A stretch of DNA of 64,000 nt. Source: Oscillospiraceae bacterium. GTDB taxonomy: Bacteria; Bacillota; Clostridia; Oscillospirales; Acutalibacteraceae. Location of the stretch: NCBI GenBank assembly GCA_015066515.1, contig SVOH01000001.1, forward strand, positions 167,469-231,468, written 5' to 3'. This document shows, piece by piece, positions 9,931-18,432 of the stretch; the first letter of the stretch is position 1; the number at the start of each line of letters is the position of its first letter. The notes below the pieces were generated by a model. It had not been told where the DNA came from and ran no database searches. It was given only the letters and a program-made list of their open reading frames with translations. The position numbers and the translations under genes are program-made.

Positions 9931-10751
9931 TGGCTGGAAAACTTTATATAGTGGGTACTCCTATAGGCAATCTTGAGGATTTTTCTCCCCGTGCTAAGCG
10001 AATACTTAGTGAGGTAGATTTTATTGCGGCAGAGGACACTCGTGTTACAGTAAAACTACTCAATCATCTTGGAATATCAAAACCTATGGTTGCATATTTT
10101 GAGCATAATAAAAAAGAGCGTGGCAATACCGTTATTGAAAGAATGCTTTCGGGCGAGGTTTGCGCAATAGTTACCGATGCAGGAATGCCTGCTATATCTG
10201 ACCCGGGTGAAGATTTAATCCGTGAATGTCACGAGCGTGGCATTGCGGTAGAATCGGTGCCGGGTCCTACTGCGTTTGCAACGGCGCTTGCACTTTCGGG
10301 AATGCCTAGCGGTAGATTTTGCTTTGAAGGCTTTTTGTCGGTGAATAAGCCGTCAAGAAAAAAGCATCTCGAAGAGGTGAAAACCGAACGCCGCACTTTG
10401 ATTTTTTACGAAGCACCTCACAAATTGATACGCACCCTTGTTGATATGTACGAGGTGTTTGGCGACCGCAATGTTGCGATTGTCCGTGAAATCACAAAAA
10501 TTCACGAAACAGTGATGAGGACAAGCTTTTCCGAGGCAATAGAGTTCTACAAAGAAAACGAGCCTCGCGGAGAATATGTTTTGATTATTGAAGGGGCCAA
10601 AGAGGAAACTGTTGTTTATTGTCTTGACGATGCTGTAAAGCTTGCAAAGAGGCTAATAAATGACGGACTGTCAGCATCTGCTGCTGCCAAAGAGGCAGCA
10701 AATGTAACCGGTATTAAGAAAAGCGAAATATATAAAACGATGTTGGGGTAG
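9930..10751 (+). CDS. rsmI: 16S rRNA (cytidine1402-2'-O)-methyltransferase
   Basis: RsmI methylates the 2'-OH of C1402 in the ribosomal decoding centre. The 273-residue protein starts with LYIVGTPIGNLEDFSPRAKR and contains AEDTR, VTDAGMPAISDPG and VPGPTA, the tetrapyrrole-methylase-fold hallmarks of this family. It closes the housekeeping block; an envelope gene starts 5 bp further on without a visible terminator. Confidence 0.97.
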   Translation: MAGKLYIVGTPIGNLEDFSPRAKRILSEVDFIAAEDTRVTVKLLNHLGISKPMVAYFEHNKKERGNTVIERMLSGEVCAIVTDAGMPAISDPGEDLIRECHERGIAVESVPGPTAFATALALSGMPSGRFCFEGFLSVNKPSRKKHLEEVKTERRTLIFYEAPHKLIRTLVDMYEVFGDRNVAIVREITKIHETVMRTSFSEAIEFYKENEPRGEYVLIIEGAKEETVVYCLDDAVKLAKRLINDGLSASAAAKEAANVTGIKKSEIYKTMLG

Positions 10752-10756
10752 CTAAA

Positions 10757-11767
10757 ATGAAACTTTCCGAAACAACGGTTAAAAGAAGCAACAATCTTCA
10801 GCTTATGAGATTTGTTGCGGCAGTAATGGTTATTTTTGCCCATTCATATGCCATATCCGGTAGCAATTTGGGGTCCGATTATATTGATAGACATACAAAT
10901 GGTTTAATATCGATAGGCGGAATAAGTGTAACGTTATTTTTCCTTTGTAGCGGTTATCTTATTTCAAAAAGTATCTTTCGTACCGATAAATTCATTGACT
11001 ATATAAAAGCCAGACTTATACGCTTAATGCCCCCACTTTGGTTTGTGGTTGTGCTTTCAATAGTTTTGGGAGCTGGTATAACAACGGTATCTCTAACAGA
11101 CTATTTTACAAATATAAATACATATAAATATCTGCTAAACGGGTTGCTGCTTCCTATTCATGATCTACCCGGTGTTTTTACGGCCAATAAATACGGAACA
11201 ACCGTTAACGGAGCGTTGTGGACCTTACCGGTAGAATTTGCATGTTACATAGCTTGTTACATTTTTTACAAATTAAAGCTACTTGATAAAAAAAGATTTT
11301 GTTATACAATTCCGATAGTAATATTAGTTCTGATTTTTGAAAAACAATTGCCGGGTCTATTGGGTGCTATGGTAAGACCTTGTGTGTTTTTTTACATAGG
11401 TATGCTTTACTATGTATATCGCGAACATATTGAACTTAATATAAAGATAGTGCCTGTGGCGGCTTGCTTACTTATAGCGGCATATTTTGTTCCGTTTTTA
11501 ATAAAACCGGCTATGCTTTTGTTGTGGCCATATATTTTGTTTACTGTTTGGTTTGCCATTCCGCAATGCTCAGACCGCATGGGAAAAACAGGCGATATTT
11601 CGTATGGTCTGTATTTATGGGGGTTTGTGGTGCAACAATTTTTGTCACATATATTTGGGGGGCAAATGCCACAATTATTAAATTTTGTGCTGTCGTTGCT
11701 TATAGCGTGTGTGCTGGCAACAGCAACATTCTTGTTGACAGAAAAGCCCTTTTTAAAAAAGAAATGA
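10757..11767 (+). CDS. Acyltransferase 3 (OafA-type) membrane protein
   Basis: A 336-residue integral membrane acyltransferase with about ten hydrophobic segments. The N-terminal block NNLQLMRFVAAVMVIFAHS contains the conserved Arg and His of the family, and a second Arg/His-rich turn (FRTDKFIDYIKARLIRLMPP) follows. Family members O-acetylate sugars of cell-surface polysaccharides or peptidoglycan using a cytoplasmic acyl donor. The position before an LCP protein and other envelope genes fits surface-polymer modification. The acceptor is unknown. Confidence 0.88.
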   Translation: MKLSETTVKRSNNLQLMRFVAAVMVIFAHSYAISGSNLGSDYIDRHTNGLISIGGISVTLFFLCSGYLISKSIFRTDKFIDYIKARLIRLMPPLWFVVVLSIVLGAGITTVSLTDYFTNINTYKYLLNGLLLPIHDLPGVFTANKYGTTVNGALWTLPVEFACYIACYIFYKLKLLDKKRFCYTIPIVILVLIFEKQLPGLLGAMVRPCVFFYIGMLYYVYREHIELNIKIVPVAACLLIAAYFVPFLIKPAMLLLWPYILFTVWFAIPQCSDRMGKTGDISYGLYLWGFVVQQFLSHIFGGQMPQLLNFVLSLLIACVLATATFLLTEKPFLKKK

Positions 11768-11782
11768 TTATGGTGGTGCAGT

Positions 11783-13393
11783 ATGAACGAAAAGGATAAT
11801 TTTGACTATAATTTTGATGAAAAATATGAGGAAATTATTGCCGCAATGCAGAAAAAGCAACAAGACGAATACGAGGATATTGTATCTGACTCCAGTCTTA
11901 AGGCGGGCAAACATACCTTTGAAGATATAAGCTCAAATTCGCATAAAAAAGGCTTTAAAGCGTGGTGGAAACATCTTACACGTGGAAAAAAAGCGGCGCT
12001 TATAAGCCTTACAAGCGTAATTTTGGTTGTTGCAATATTGCTTGGCTGGTTTTTCAGCTATTTTAACTATAATTATAATTCTATAACAACCGACCCAAAT
12101 CAATTAGGCTTTACCGACGTTAAAGAAAAGGGCGTTATAAATATAGCACTTTTTGGTGTTGACTCACGTGATGAAACTGTATTTAAAGGTAATACTGACA
12201 GTATTATGATATTAAGTCTTAATACCAATACCAAAAAGGTTAAGATTTTTTCTATTATGCGTGATACTCTGGTTCCTATGGAGTATCAGGGAAAAAGTTA
12301 TTTTGGAAAGATAAATTCAGCATATTCAAAGGGCCCTGAGCACGCGATAAAAACCATAAATCAGGCCTTTGATTTAGACATATCGGAATACGCAACGGTT
12401 AACTTTTACGGTATGACCGATATAATAGATGCAGTAGGCGGAATTAATGCTACCATAACCAAGGACGAGCTTACCTGGAAGGGTCACGGTAATCCAAATC
12501 TTAATAACTGTATGGATGAGATTTGCAGGGAAATGGGCCTTAACGCCAAGGATTATTATATTCATACCGCAGGCGAACAGGTGCTAAACGGCGTTCAGGC
12601 TACGGCATACGCACGTATCAGACACTGTACAAGTGTATGGGGAACACGCGATGACTTTGGTCGTACCGACCGCCAACGCCATGTTATGCAGGAATTATTC
12701 AACAAAGCGATTACTATGAAAAAAACACAGTATGTATCGCTTGCAAAGGCGCTTATTCCCTGTAGCGAAACATCACTTTCTTATACTGATATTGTTGGTC
12801 TTGCTACCAACATATTGCTCAGTTCCCCAACCTTTGAGCAGTACCGCTTACCACCATCAGATCATCAAAGCGAATTTTTAATGAAGAGTCCTACCGGATA
12901 CGGTTCTATAATATACTATGATATCGGCTACGTTGCAAAAATGTTGAACTCAATGATATATGACGATTTAACTATGGAGCAGTATATTGAACAACATCCA
13001 ATCGAAACAAATAACTGGTATTATGAAATGACTGGAACCACGGGCAAAAGACCTTCAGCGGGCACAAACTCAGCACCTCAAGTTACAACCCCGAGTGAGC
13101 CTGTCGATGACAATGAATCTAATATAACCAGTAGCGAAGAGGATACCCCAAGTGACGACGATACCAGTAGTGAAGAGGATACCTCAAGTGATGAAAACAC
13201 AAGCAGTGAGGATGGTACTTCTAGTGACGAAAATACGTCAAGCGATATATCAAGCGATGAGCAAACCAGTAGCGAAGAAACTCCGTCTAAAACGCCTGAA
13301 TCGTCCGATACTCCCGGTGAGGAGGGACCTGCTACGCCACCAACCGATACTCCGACGGCACCGACTAATCCAGAAGACAATACTACTCCATAA
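11783..13393 (+). CDS. LytR-CpsA-Psr (LCP) family ligase with acidic Ser-rich tail
   Basis: LCP enzymes transfer undecaprenyl-linked glycopolymers such as wall teichoic acid or capsule to peptidoglycan. The protein has a cytoplasmic N-terminus, one membrane helix (about 70-93), then an extracellular LCP domain with the motif FGVDSRDE, the DTLV arginine-containing strand (IMRDTLVPM), and RIRH and the GRTDRQRHV block near residue 300. From about residue 430 to the end is a low-complexity tail of Ser, Thr, Asp and Glu (SSEEDTSS-like repeats, DNA 13128-13290) followed by a Pro/Thr stretch. Such a tail may span the wall. Confidence 0.93.
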   Translation: MNEKDNFDYNFDEKYEEIIAAMQKKQQDEYEDIVSDSSLKAGKHTFEDISSNSHKKGFKAWWKHLTRGKKAALISLTSVILVVAILLGWFFSYFNYNYNSITTDPNQLGFTDVKEKGVINIALFGVDSRDETVFKGNTDSIMILSLNTNTKKVKIFSIMRDTLVPMEYQGKSYFGKINSAYSKGPEHAIKTINQAFDLDISEYATVNFYGMTDIIDAVGGINATITKDELTWKGHGNPNLNNCMDEICREMGLNAKDYYIHTAGEQVLNGVQATAYARIRHCTSVWGTRDDFGRTDRQRHVMQELFNKAITMKKTQYVSLAKALIPCSETSLSYTDIVGLATNILLSSPTFEQYRLPPSDHQSEFLMKSPTGYGSIIYYDIGYVAKMLNSMIYDDLTMEQYIEQHPIETNNWYYEMTGTTGKRPSAGTNSAPQVTTPSEPVDDNESNITSSEEDTPSDDDTSSEEDTSSDENTSSEDGTSSDENTSSDISSDEQTSSEETPSKTPESSDTPGEEGPATPPTDTPTAPTNPEDNTTP

Positions 13394-13409
13394 CCAAGGA
13401 GGCAATTAA

Positions 13410-13595
13410 GTGAAAAACAAAGCCACAAACTGTGAAAGCTGCGCAAATTATATTTATGATGCCGAATATGACGAGTATTATTGTGATTGTCGATTAGACG
13501 AGGACGAAATGTCACGTTTTTTAACCTCGCAAACCTTTAACTGTCCGTATTACAATTTTTATGATGAATATAAAATTGTACAAAAACAAAACTGA
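13410..13595 (+). CDS. Small Cys-rich protein (DUF6472-like)
   Basis: A 61-residue acidic protein with the arrangement CESCANY, YYCDC and NCPYY, i.e. five or six cysteines in CxxC and CxC pairs that could hold a zinc ion. It resembles the short clostridial DUF6472 proteins, whose role is unknown. The GTG start has a strong AAGGAGG site 8 bp upstream, which supports translation. It sits between the LCP gene and plsC and overlaps neither once plsC is started at 13609. Confidence 0.75.
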   Translation: MKNKATNCESCANYIYDAEYDEYYCDCRLDEDEMSRFLTSQTFNCPYYNFYDEYKIVQKQN

Positions 13596-13608
13596 AAGGC
13601 GAAAAATT

Positions 13609-14427
13609 ATGCTAAAAATATATGCAGTTATAGCGGCAGTGATAACGCTGTTGCTAGATATTCCACTAGAGCTTTTTAAGCAAGAATATTCGTGGTGGCT
13701 AGTTCCGGTCGTGCTTATAGCAAGCTTTGTTGCGTTAATAATTTTACATATAGCAGTGCTAGCTATAAGCATATTGACCGTTAATTTAAACAAACCTCCG
13801 CGCGACACCAATTTCTTTCGCTTTTTGGTAAAAGTGTTTTTGCAGATAGCGCTACCAATACTTAGGGTAAAGGTACATGTGACCGGTATCGACAAAATTC
13901 CAGAAGACGAACCGTTTTTGCTGGTGTGCAACCATATACACGATCTTGATCCGGCGATTATTTATTACGCAGTACCAAATTCACGTCTTGCTTTTATTGC
14001 TAAGCGAGAGGTTCGTGATTTGTATCCGTTTATTTATAAAGCGTTACACAAGTTAAACGGCTTGCCAATCGACCGTGAAAACAATCGAGAAGCGGCAAAA
14101 ACTATAATCAATGCAACAAAACTTATTAAGGAAAAAACCAACTCGGTAGCTATTTTTCCGGAAGGATACGTAAGTCTTAGTGGCGAATTATTGCCAATTC
14201 GTAACGGTGCACTTAAAATTGCCACAAAATCTCAGAGCAAGATAGTAGTTTGCACACTTTGGGGAACTAAAGAAATACCAAAAAATCTATTGCGCAGAAA
14301 AACCGACATCTATTTTGACGTGTTAGAAATTATTGAAACAAGCGATAACAAACACACAGTAGAACTTGGTGATCATATTCACGAAATAATGGATGTGAAT
14401 CTTCGAAAGGTTAAAGAGAAAGAATGA
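13609..14427 (+). CDS. plsC: 1-acyl-sn-glycerol-3-phosphate acyltransferase
   Basis: PlsC-type acyltransferase that would form phosphatidic acid at the cytoplasmic face of the membrane. It has two N-terminal membrane segments, the catalytic motif H109-x4-D114 (CNHIHDLDP), the glycerophosphate-binding segment around DRENNREA and the FPEG motif. The start at 13609 is preferred over ATG 13561: GAAAGG lies about 9 bp upstream, and the earlier ATG would overlap the Cys-rich gene. It overlaps the next gene by 4 bp. Confidence 0.9.
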   Translation: MLKIYAVIAAVITLLLDIPLELFKQEYSWWLVPVVLIASFVALIILHIAVLAISILTVNLNKPPRDTNFFRFLVKVFLQIALPILRVKVHVTGIDKIPEDEPFLLVCNHIHDLDPAIIYYAVPNSRLAFIAKREVRDLYPFIYKALHKLNGLPIDRENNREAAKTIINATKLIKEKTNSVAIFPEGYVSLSGELLPIRNGALKIATKSQSKIVVCTLWGTKEIPKNLLRRKTDIYFDVLEIIETSDNKHTVELGDHIHEIMDVNLRKVKEKE

Positions 14428-16502
14428 AAAAAAGAATAATCTTTTCCTCGCTTGTCGGCGCAGTGGTGTTTTTGATTGCTTTTGCGGTGTTGTGTCCATC
14501 TGTTACATTACAATATTTAAAACCTGAAGGCTCGTCCTTTTTTCAATACGACAATGTTTTTGAAAGTGATACCGTACAACAAACCGACTCCGGCAAGGTA
14601 GCACAATACAAAGTGCCAACAGAATCGGTTGCCAGGGGGGTAGAAGCAGAGTTAACTTGCGCGGTAGATACATATACAAAAATCAAAGTTGAGTTTGCCA
14701 CTGACGAAACGTTTTCTGATTTACAAACCACTGAAATATGTTTTTATAAAGACGATATCGAGGCTTGTGCCGAAATAGGTGCAAAATATGTAAGGATATA
14801 TTTTGATGAGAATACACCTATACAAAAGGTGCTTTTTTATGAAAATGCTCCGCTTACTGCCACTCGCCCATTAAAAATAGGTGTTGGACGATATTTTGCC
14901 GTTGCAGTCTTTTCGGCGATAGCGTTTGCGGTGATGTTTTTTGCAGACGTGAAATTCAATTTATTAGAAAAATCTATTGCATGTTTTAAAAATAAAAGAA
15001 CAAGAATTATCACCCTTATAATAATGCTTGTTTCGGCCTTGATGGTTTCTGCTTTGGCAGAAATAGTTTTGCGTATGTTTATTGGTCCGGACTCTATCGG
15101 ACGAAACTTTAATTTAGCAAGTTTTGGTACTTTTGCAATTGTTTTTGTTACGATAGTCATCTTTGTTTTTGAAAGAAAAAATTTTGCGACAAAGCCCGAG
15201 CGGGCTGTTGCAATGATTGTGTTGGCGGTAGGTTGTTTGATAATTTTTACAGAGCCCTTTAGCCACAACAGTTCAGACGAGGATTCTCACTATTATTGGG
15301 CTGTTCAAAATTCGTTTTATGACGAGGCATATCTTTCGGAATCGGACTACAACGTGCGTTATACTATCGGTTTTTCTTTAGCAGATTCTCATGCACTTGA
15401 GCCTAGCTTGCAAAAGGTTGTCACAATGAATGAAAACGATGCAGCGGTAACATACGCAAGGCAAAGTTCTTCAAGCCTTCCACACAAAGCGGCTGGAATT
15501 CTTATTGCTGTTGCCCGACTTTTTGGCGCATCTTTTTGGGAAAAATTTGTAATTGGTCAGTTTGGTATGCTTCTTGTTTATGCTACGACCGTATATTTTG
15601 CAATAAAAAAGCTAAAAAGCGGCAAGATGATATTGTCGGTGATAGCACTTTTGCCTACCAATATTGTATTGGCGTCAAATTATTCTTACGACCCGTGGGT
15701 TACAGGTTTTTCGATGCTGGGAGTGGCGTATTTTGTTAGTGAAATACAACAGCCCGAAAAGGAAATAACTGTTTGGGAAACGGTTGTTATGTGCGGTGCA
15801 TTTGTTTTGGCGGCAATTCCCAAACAAATATTTGTGCTATTGATGCTTTTGCCGATATTTATGTTTAAGAGGTGGAGTAGCAAAAACGAAAAAAGACGTT
15901 ATTATTTAATTTTTGCGGCCTTTTTTGCGTTGATGTTTGTATTGTTCTTATTACGTGCTTACAGCTCAGCGACAGGCTCGGGAGATGTGCGCGGGGGCGC
16001 TGTTAACCCGTCGGAACAAATCGCTTATATTTTTAGTAATCCACTCGAATACACCAAAACACTGTTAAGGTTTTTGGCGGAGTATGTATCTCCTGCTAAT
16101 GCAAACAAATGCATAAACTTTTTCTCATATCTTGGTGACGGCAAAAGTCCTGTAATATTTGCATTGGCATTAATTTTCTGTGCGTTAACAGACAAAAACG
16201 AAACTAATAGATTTAAAGGCCACACAATAATTACGATAATAGTTATAGCAATCGAATTTGCGTTGGTGTGTCTGATTGCGACTGCTCTTTATATTTCGTT
16301 TACACCGGTTGGTCACGGAACAATAAATGGTTGTCATCAGCGGTACCTAGTGCCGTTGCTTGCTCCGTTTGCATTGTTGATTGCTAACCCCGGATTTGTT
16401 ATAACCAAAAACCAAGCGGTATATAACGGAGTGGTTTTAGCGATGGTAGCGACAACCTTGATTTACAAAACATTGATGGTTGTTACTTGGCCAATGCTTT
16501 AG
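14424..16502 (+). CDS. Large multi-pass membrane protein, DUF2142-like (possible GT-C glycosyltransferase)
   Basis: A 692-residue protein with an extracytoplasmic N-terminal part (about 35-145) followed by about eleven membrane helices. The first external loop contains HNSSDEDSHYYWAVQ with paired acidic residues, as in DUF2142 and other GT-C-like proteins that use lipid-linked sugar donors. A second feature is ASNYSYDPWVTGFSML. No enzyme activity is proven for the family. The location in an envelope locus suggests a role in adding sugars to a surface polymer. A strong bidirectional hairpin follows the stop. Confidence 0.7.
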   Translation: MKKRIIFSSLVGAVVFLIAFAVLCPSVTLQYLKPEGSSFFQYDNVFESDTVQQTDSGKVAQYKVPTESVARGVEAELTCAVDTYTKIKVEFATDETFSDLQTTEICFYKDDIEACAEIGAKYVRIYFDENTPIQKVLFYENAPLTATRPLKIGVGRYFAVAVFSAIAFAVMFFADVKFNLLEKSIACFKNKRTRIITLIIMLVSALMVSALAEIVLRMFIGPDSIGRNFNLASFGTFAIVFVTIVIFVFERKNFATKPERAVAMIVLAVGCLIIFTEPFSHNSSDEDSHYYWAVQNSFYDEAYLSESDYNVRYTIGFSLADSHALEPSLQKVVTMNENDAAVTYARQSSSSLPHKAAGILIAVARLFGASFWEKFVIGQFGMLLVYATTVYFAIKKLKSGKMILSVIALLPTNIVLASNYSYDPWVTGFSMLGVAYFVSEIQQPEKEITVWETVVMCGAFVLAAIPKQIFVLLMLLPIFMFKRWSSKNEKRRYYLIFAAFFALMFVLFLLRAYSSATGSGDVRGGAVNPSEQIAYIFSNPLEYTKTLLRFLAEYVSPANANKCINFFSYLGDGKSPVIFALALIFCALTDKNETNRFKGHTIITIIVIAIEFALVCLIATALYISFTPVGHGTINGCHQRYLVPLLAPFALLIANPGFVITKNQAVYNGVVLAMVATTLIYKTLMVVTWPML

Positions 16503-16512
16503 CGAATATATA

Positions 16513-16542
16513 AAACCCTGCTTACTATTGTAAGCAGGGTTT
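16513..16542. terminator. Bidirectional intrinsic terminator
   Basis: A perfect 13-bp stem (16513-16525 with 16530-16542) with a TATT loop lies between the convergent membrane-protein and sulfatase genes. A-rich and T-rich flanks on both sides (AAAACC... and ...GGTTTAGTTTATT) make it usable in both directions. Confidence 0.88.
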
Positions 16543-16551
16543 AGTTTATTG

Positions 16552-18306
16552 TTATTCTTTGTCCTGATTGAGTCTGTGTTTTGAAACGGCTCTTTCGGAA
16601 TAATTTACATCCCAGTATTTACCGGTTAGATGATAGTTTTCAAGGTCACGTGCATCGCCGGTTATTGAATATTCTCTTAAAGCAACCTCTCCGTCAAGGT
16701 CGTTAAACAAAGTAGTATGGTAGTATTTGCGTTCGCGTTCTTCGTTTTCCCCAATCTCCCAGATTGTTCGTCCGTATTTAGAGTGGTCGCCGCCAAGCGA
16801 TTCAATAATTGTTGCAAACAAATCTTCGTGACAGACGGGCGCCAGAGAGGTTTTCATTGTTTCGCCATCGTTTGTACCTGCGGGCTTTACCATCATTATA
16901 CACGAGGTTGCGTTGTGCAAGTTAAGATCTTGGCTGGCAGACGAAAAACCGTGATCGGCGGTTATGATAATGGTAGAATTATCAAATGTGCCGGACTTTT
17001 TCATTTGTGTTATATATTGCTCTATTAAGAACAAACAACCGCGAGTAGCCTCTATCTGAGAAACACCAGGTTTGCTTTGACCGTCTGCACTAATAGACGC
17101 TCCCGGATGCGTACCAAACATATGGTACATGCGAAAGGTTTTATTGAATGTTTTGTTTACCTTTATGCCTTTTTGTTTTATATCGGAGCAAAACCCAACG
17201 TCGTCAAATAAAACAGCCTTATTAGGAAGCGCTTTCATAGAAGCATCATTTACTGACGCAGAGGTGTATTCGAAGTTCTTTTTGAACAAATAAGGCATTC
17301 CGCGATATGCAGAAACATTTGCTGCCTGCTTTACAAAACTTAAGAAATTCATTGAAGAAAGCGACGAGCTATCGTATGAAAGATGGTTATCTATGTTGTC
17401 TAAAACACTTTCACCTATGTATTGCGCTTCGGTATAAACGCGAATATCGGTACCGAGCTTGTCCATATCTTCGATAAAAGAACTTTTTTCAAATGCTTCA
17501 TTCACATACTGTGTGTACGGCTTATCAAAATAACAAATTTCTCCCGAAAGCAAATATGGTATACTAGGATATGTGCGGCTGTGTGTGGTAGTCATATTTG
17601 GGAAATAGGTAAATCCATTAAAGCCGTCGAACATATCGGGATAATCCTCAAGCGCTTGTTCTACCAGTGCTCCGTCGCAAGTGTCAATTATAAAGCAAAT
17701 AGTGTTTTCGTTTTCGGAAACCTCAAGCTTGCCTGCATCGGTGAAATAGTTGTTTTTCATATCGTTAACATTTTTGTCGATGTTTAGATACAAGGACAAA
17801 AATCCTACAAGCTGCATTGCAACGAGTGCGATAGAAATAAAACGCATACCGGTAAAAAGAAGCTTTGATTTTTTGGCTTTTTGCAACATTATCCATAGCG
17901 TGAAAATTAAAGCAAAAACAAATATCCAAACAGCAATATTTGATAAGATAAGTTTTGACGAATATATGTGTTCATCACCGGTGAGAGAGCCCATAGAACC
18001 ATTGAGCAGAATTGATTGCAAATAGGTACAAACTCCCAAAGCAAACACAAAAAGATTTATTGGGCGTAACACTTTTGCCGGCAAAAGACTTACTACGCAG
18101 GAAAGTGCGACAGCAACACCAAAAGAAAAAACGGAAAGTATAATCGTAGCCGTGGTAGCGGAAAATTTAAATTCGATTATATTTCCTAAAAAAATTTCTA
18201 AAGGACTAAAGAAGAAAATTGTAAAAACAGTAAAGACGAATACCGCCAAAGCAGAAAAAAGCTTTTTTCCGTAAGAAACCTTTTTTGGTTTTATTATCGA
18301 CAACAC
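16552..18306 (-). CDS. LtaS-like sulfatase-superfamily phosphoglycerol transferase
   Basis: The protein has five N-terminal membrane helices (to about residue 180) and a large extracytoplasmic alkaline-phosphatase/sulfatase-fold domain, the layout of lipoteichoic acid synthase. Visible motifs are CFIIDTCDGA (first metal aspartates), a Thr-rich nucleophile region THSRTYPSIPYLLSGE, FGTHPG and TADHGFSS (metal His/Asp). LtaS polymerises glycerol phosphate from phosphatidylglycerol; related enzymes modify glycans with phosphoglycerol or phosphoethanolamine, so the substrate is open. GTG at 18306 is chosen; the GTG at 18312 overlaps the GGAG site. Transcribed divergently from the YidC-TagF fusion. 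Confidence 0.82.
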   Translation of the reverse strand: MLSIIKPKKVSYGKKLFSALAVFVFTVFTIFFFSPLEIFLGNIIEFKFSATTATIILSVFSFGVAVALSCVVSLLPAKVLRPINLFVFALGVCTYLQSILLNGSMGSLTGDEHIYSSKLILSNIAVWIFVFALIFTLWIMLQKAKKSKLLFTGMRFISIALVAMQLVGFLSLYLNIDKNVNDMKNNYFTDAGKLEVSENENTICFIIDTCDGALVEQALEDYPDMFDGFNGFTYFPNMTTTHSRTYPSIPYLLSGEICYFDKPYTQYVNEAFEKSSFIEDMDKLGTDIRVYTEAQYIGESVLDNIDNHLSYDSSSLSSMNFLSFVKQAANVSAYRGMPYLFKKNFEYTSASVNDASMKALPNKAVLFDDVGFCSDIKQKGIKVNKTFNKTFRMYHMFGTHPGASISADGQSKPGVSQIEATRGCLFLIEQYITQMKKSGTFDNSTIIITADHGFSSASQDLNLHNATSCIMMVKPAGTNDGETMKTSLAPVCHEDLFATIIESLGGDHSKYGRTIWEIGENEERERKYYHTTLFNDLDGEVALREYSITGDARDLENYHLTGKYWDVNYSERAVSKHRLNQDKE

Positions 18307-18337
18307 AAACACTCCTTTTATGACAATTATATCATTT

Positions 18338-18366
18338 ATTCTATCATATGCCGTCTATTTCGTCAA
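18338..18366 (-). promoter_or_regulatory. Promoter of the sulfatase gene
   Basis: Reading the minus strand, TTGACG (18366-18361) and TAGAAT (18343-18338) are separated by exactly 17 bp, about 30 bp before the start codon. Its -35 box lies only 9 bp from the -35 box of the opposite promoter, so a regulator bound here could control both genes. Confidence 0.7.
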
Positions 18367-18375
18367 GAAAGCATA

Positions 18376-18404
18376 TAGACAAAATGCGAGTGTTATGATA
18401 TAAT
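18376..18404 (+). promoter_or_regulatory. Promoter of the YidC-TagF fusion gene
   Basis: TAGACA (18376-18381) and TATAAT (18399-18404) are 17 bp apart, 28 bp before the fusion gene start. It is back to back with the divergent sulfatase promoter. Confidence 0.75.
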
Positions 18405-18432
18405 CATATGAGAATTTTAAGGAGGGCGCAAA

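Noticed and set aside
13078..13515. Minus-strand open frame with Ser/Leu/Val repeats
   Set aside because: It is the antisense of the acidic Ser-rich tail of the LCP gene; the repetition comes from that tail.
18313..18432. Structured RNA in the short leader of the YidC-TagF gene
   Set aside because: The predicted leader is under 30 nt and no stable hairpin is visible; only promoters are supported.
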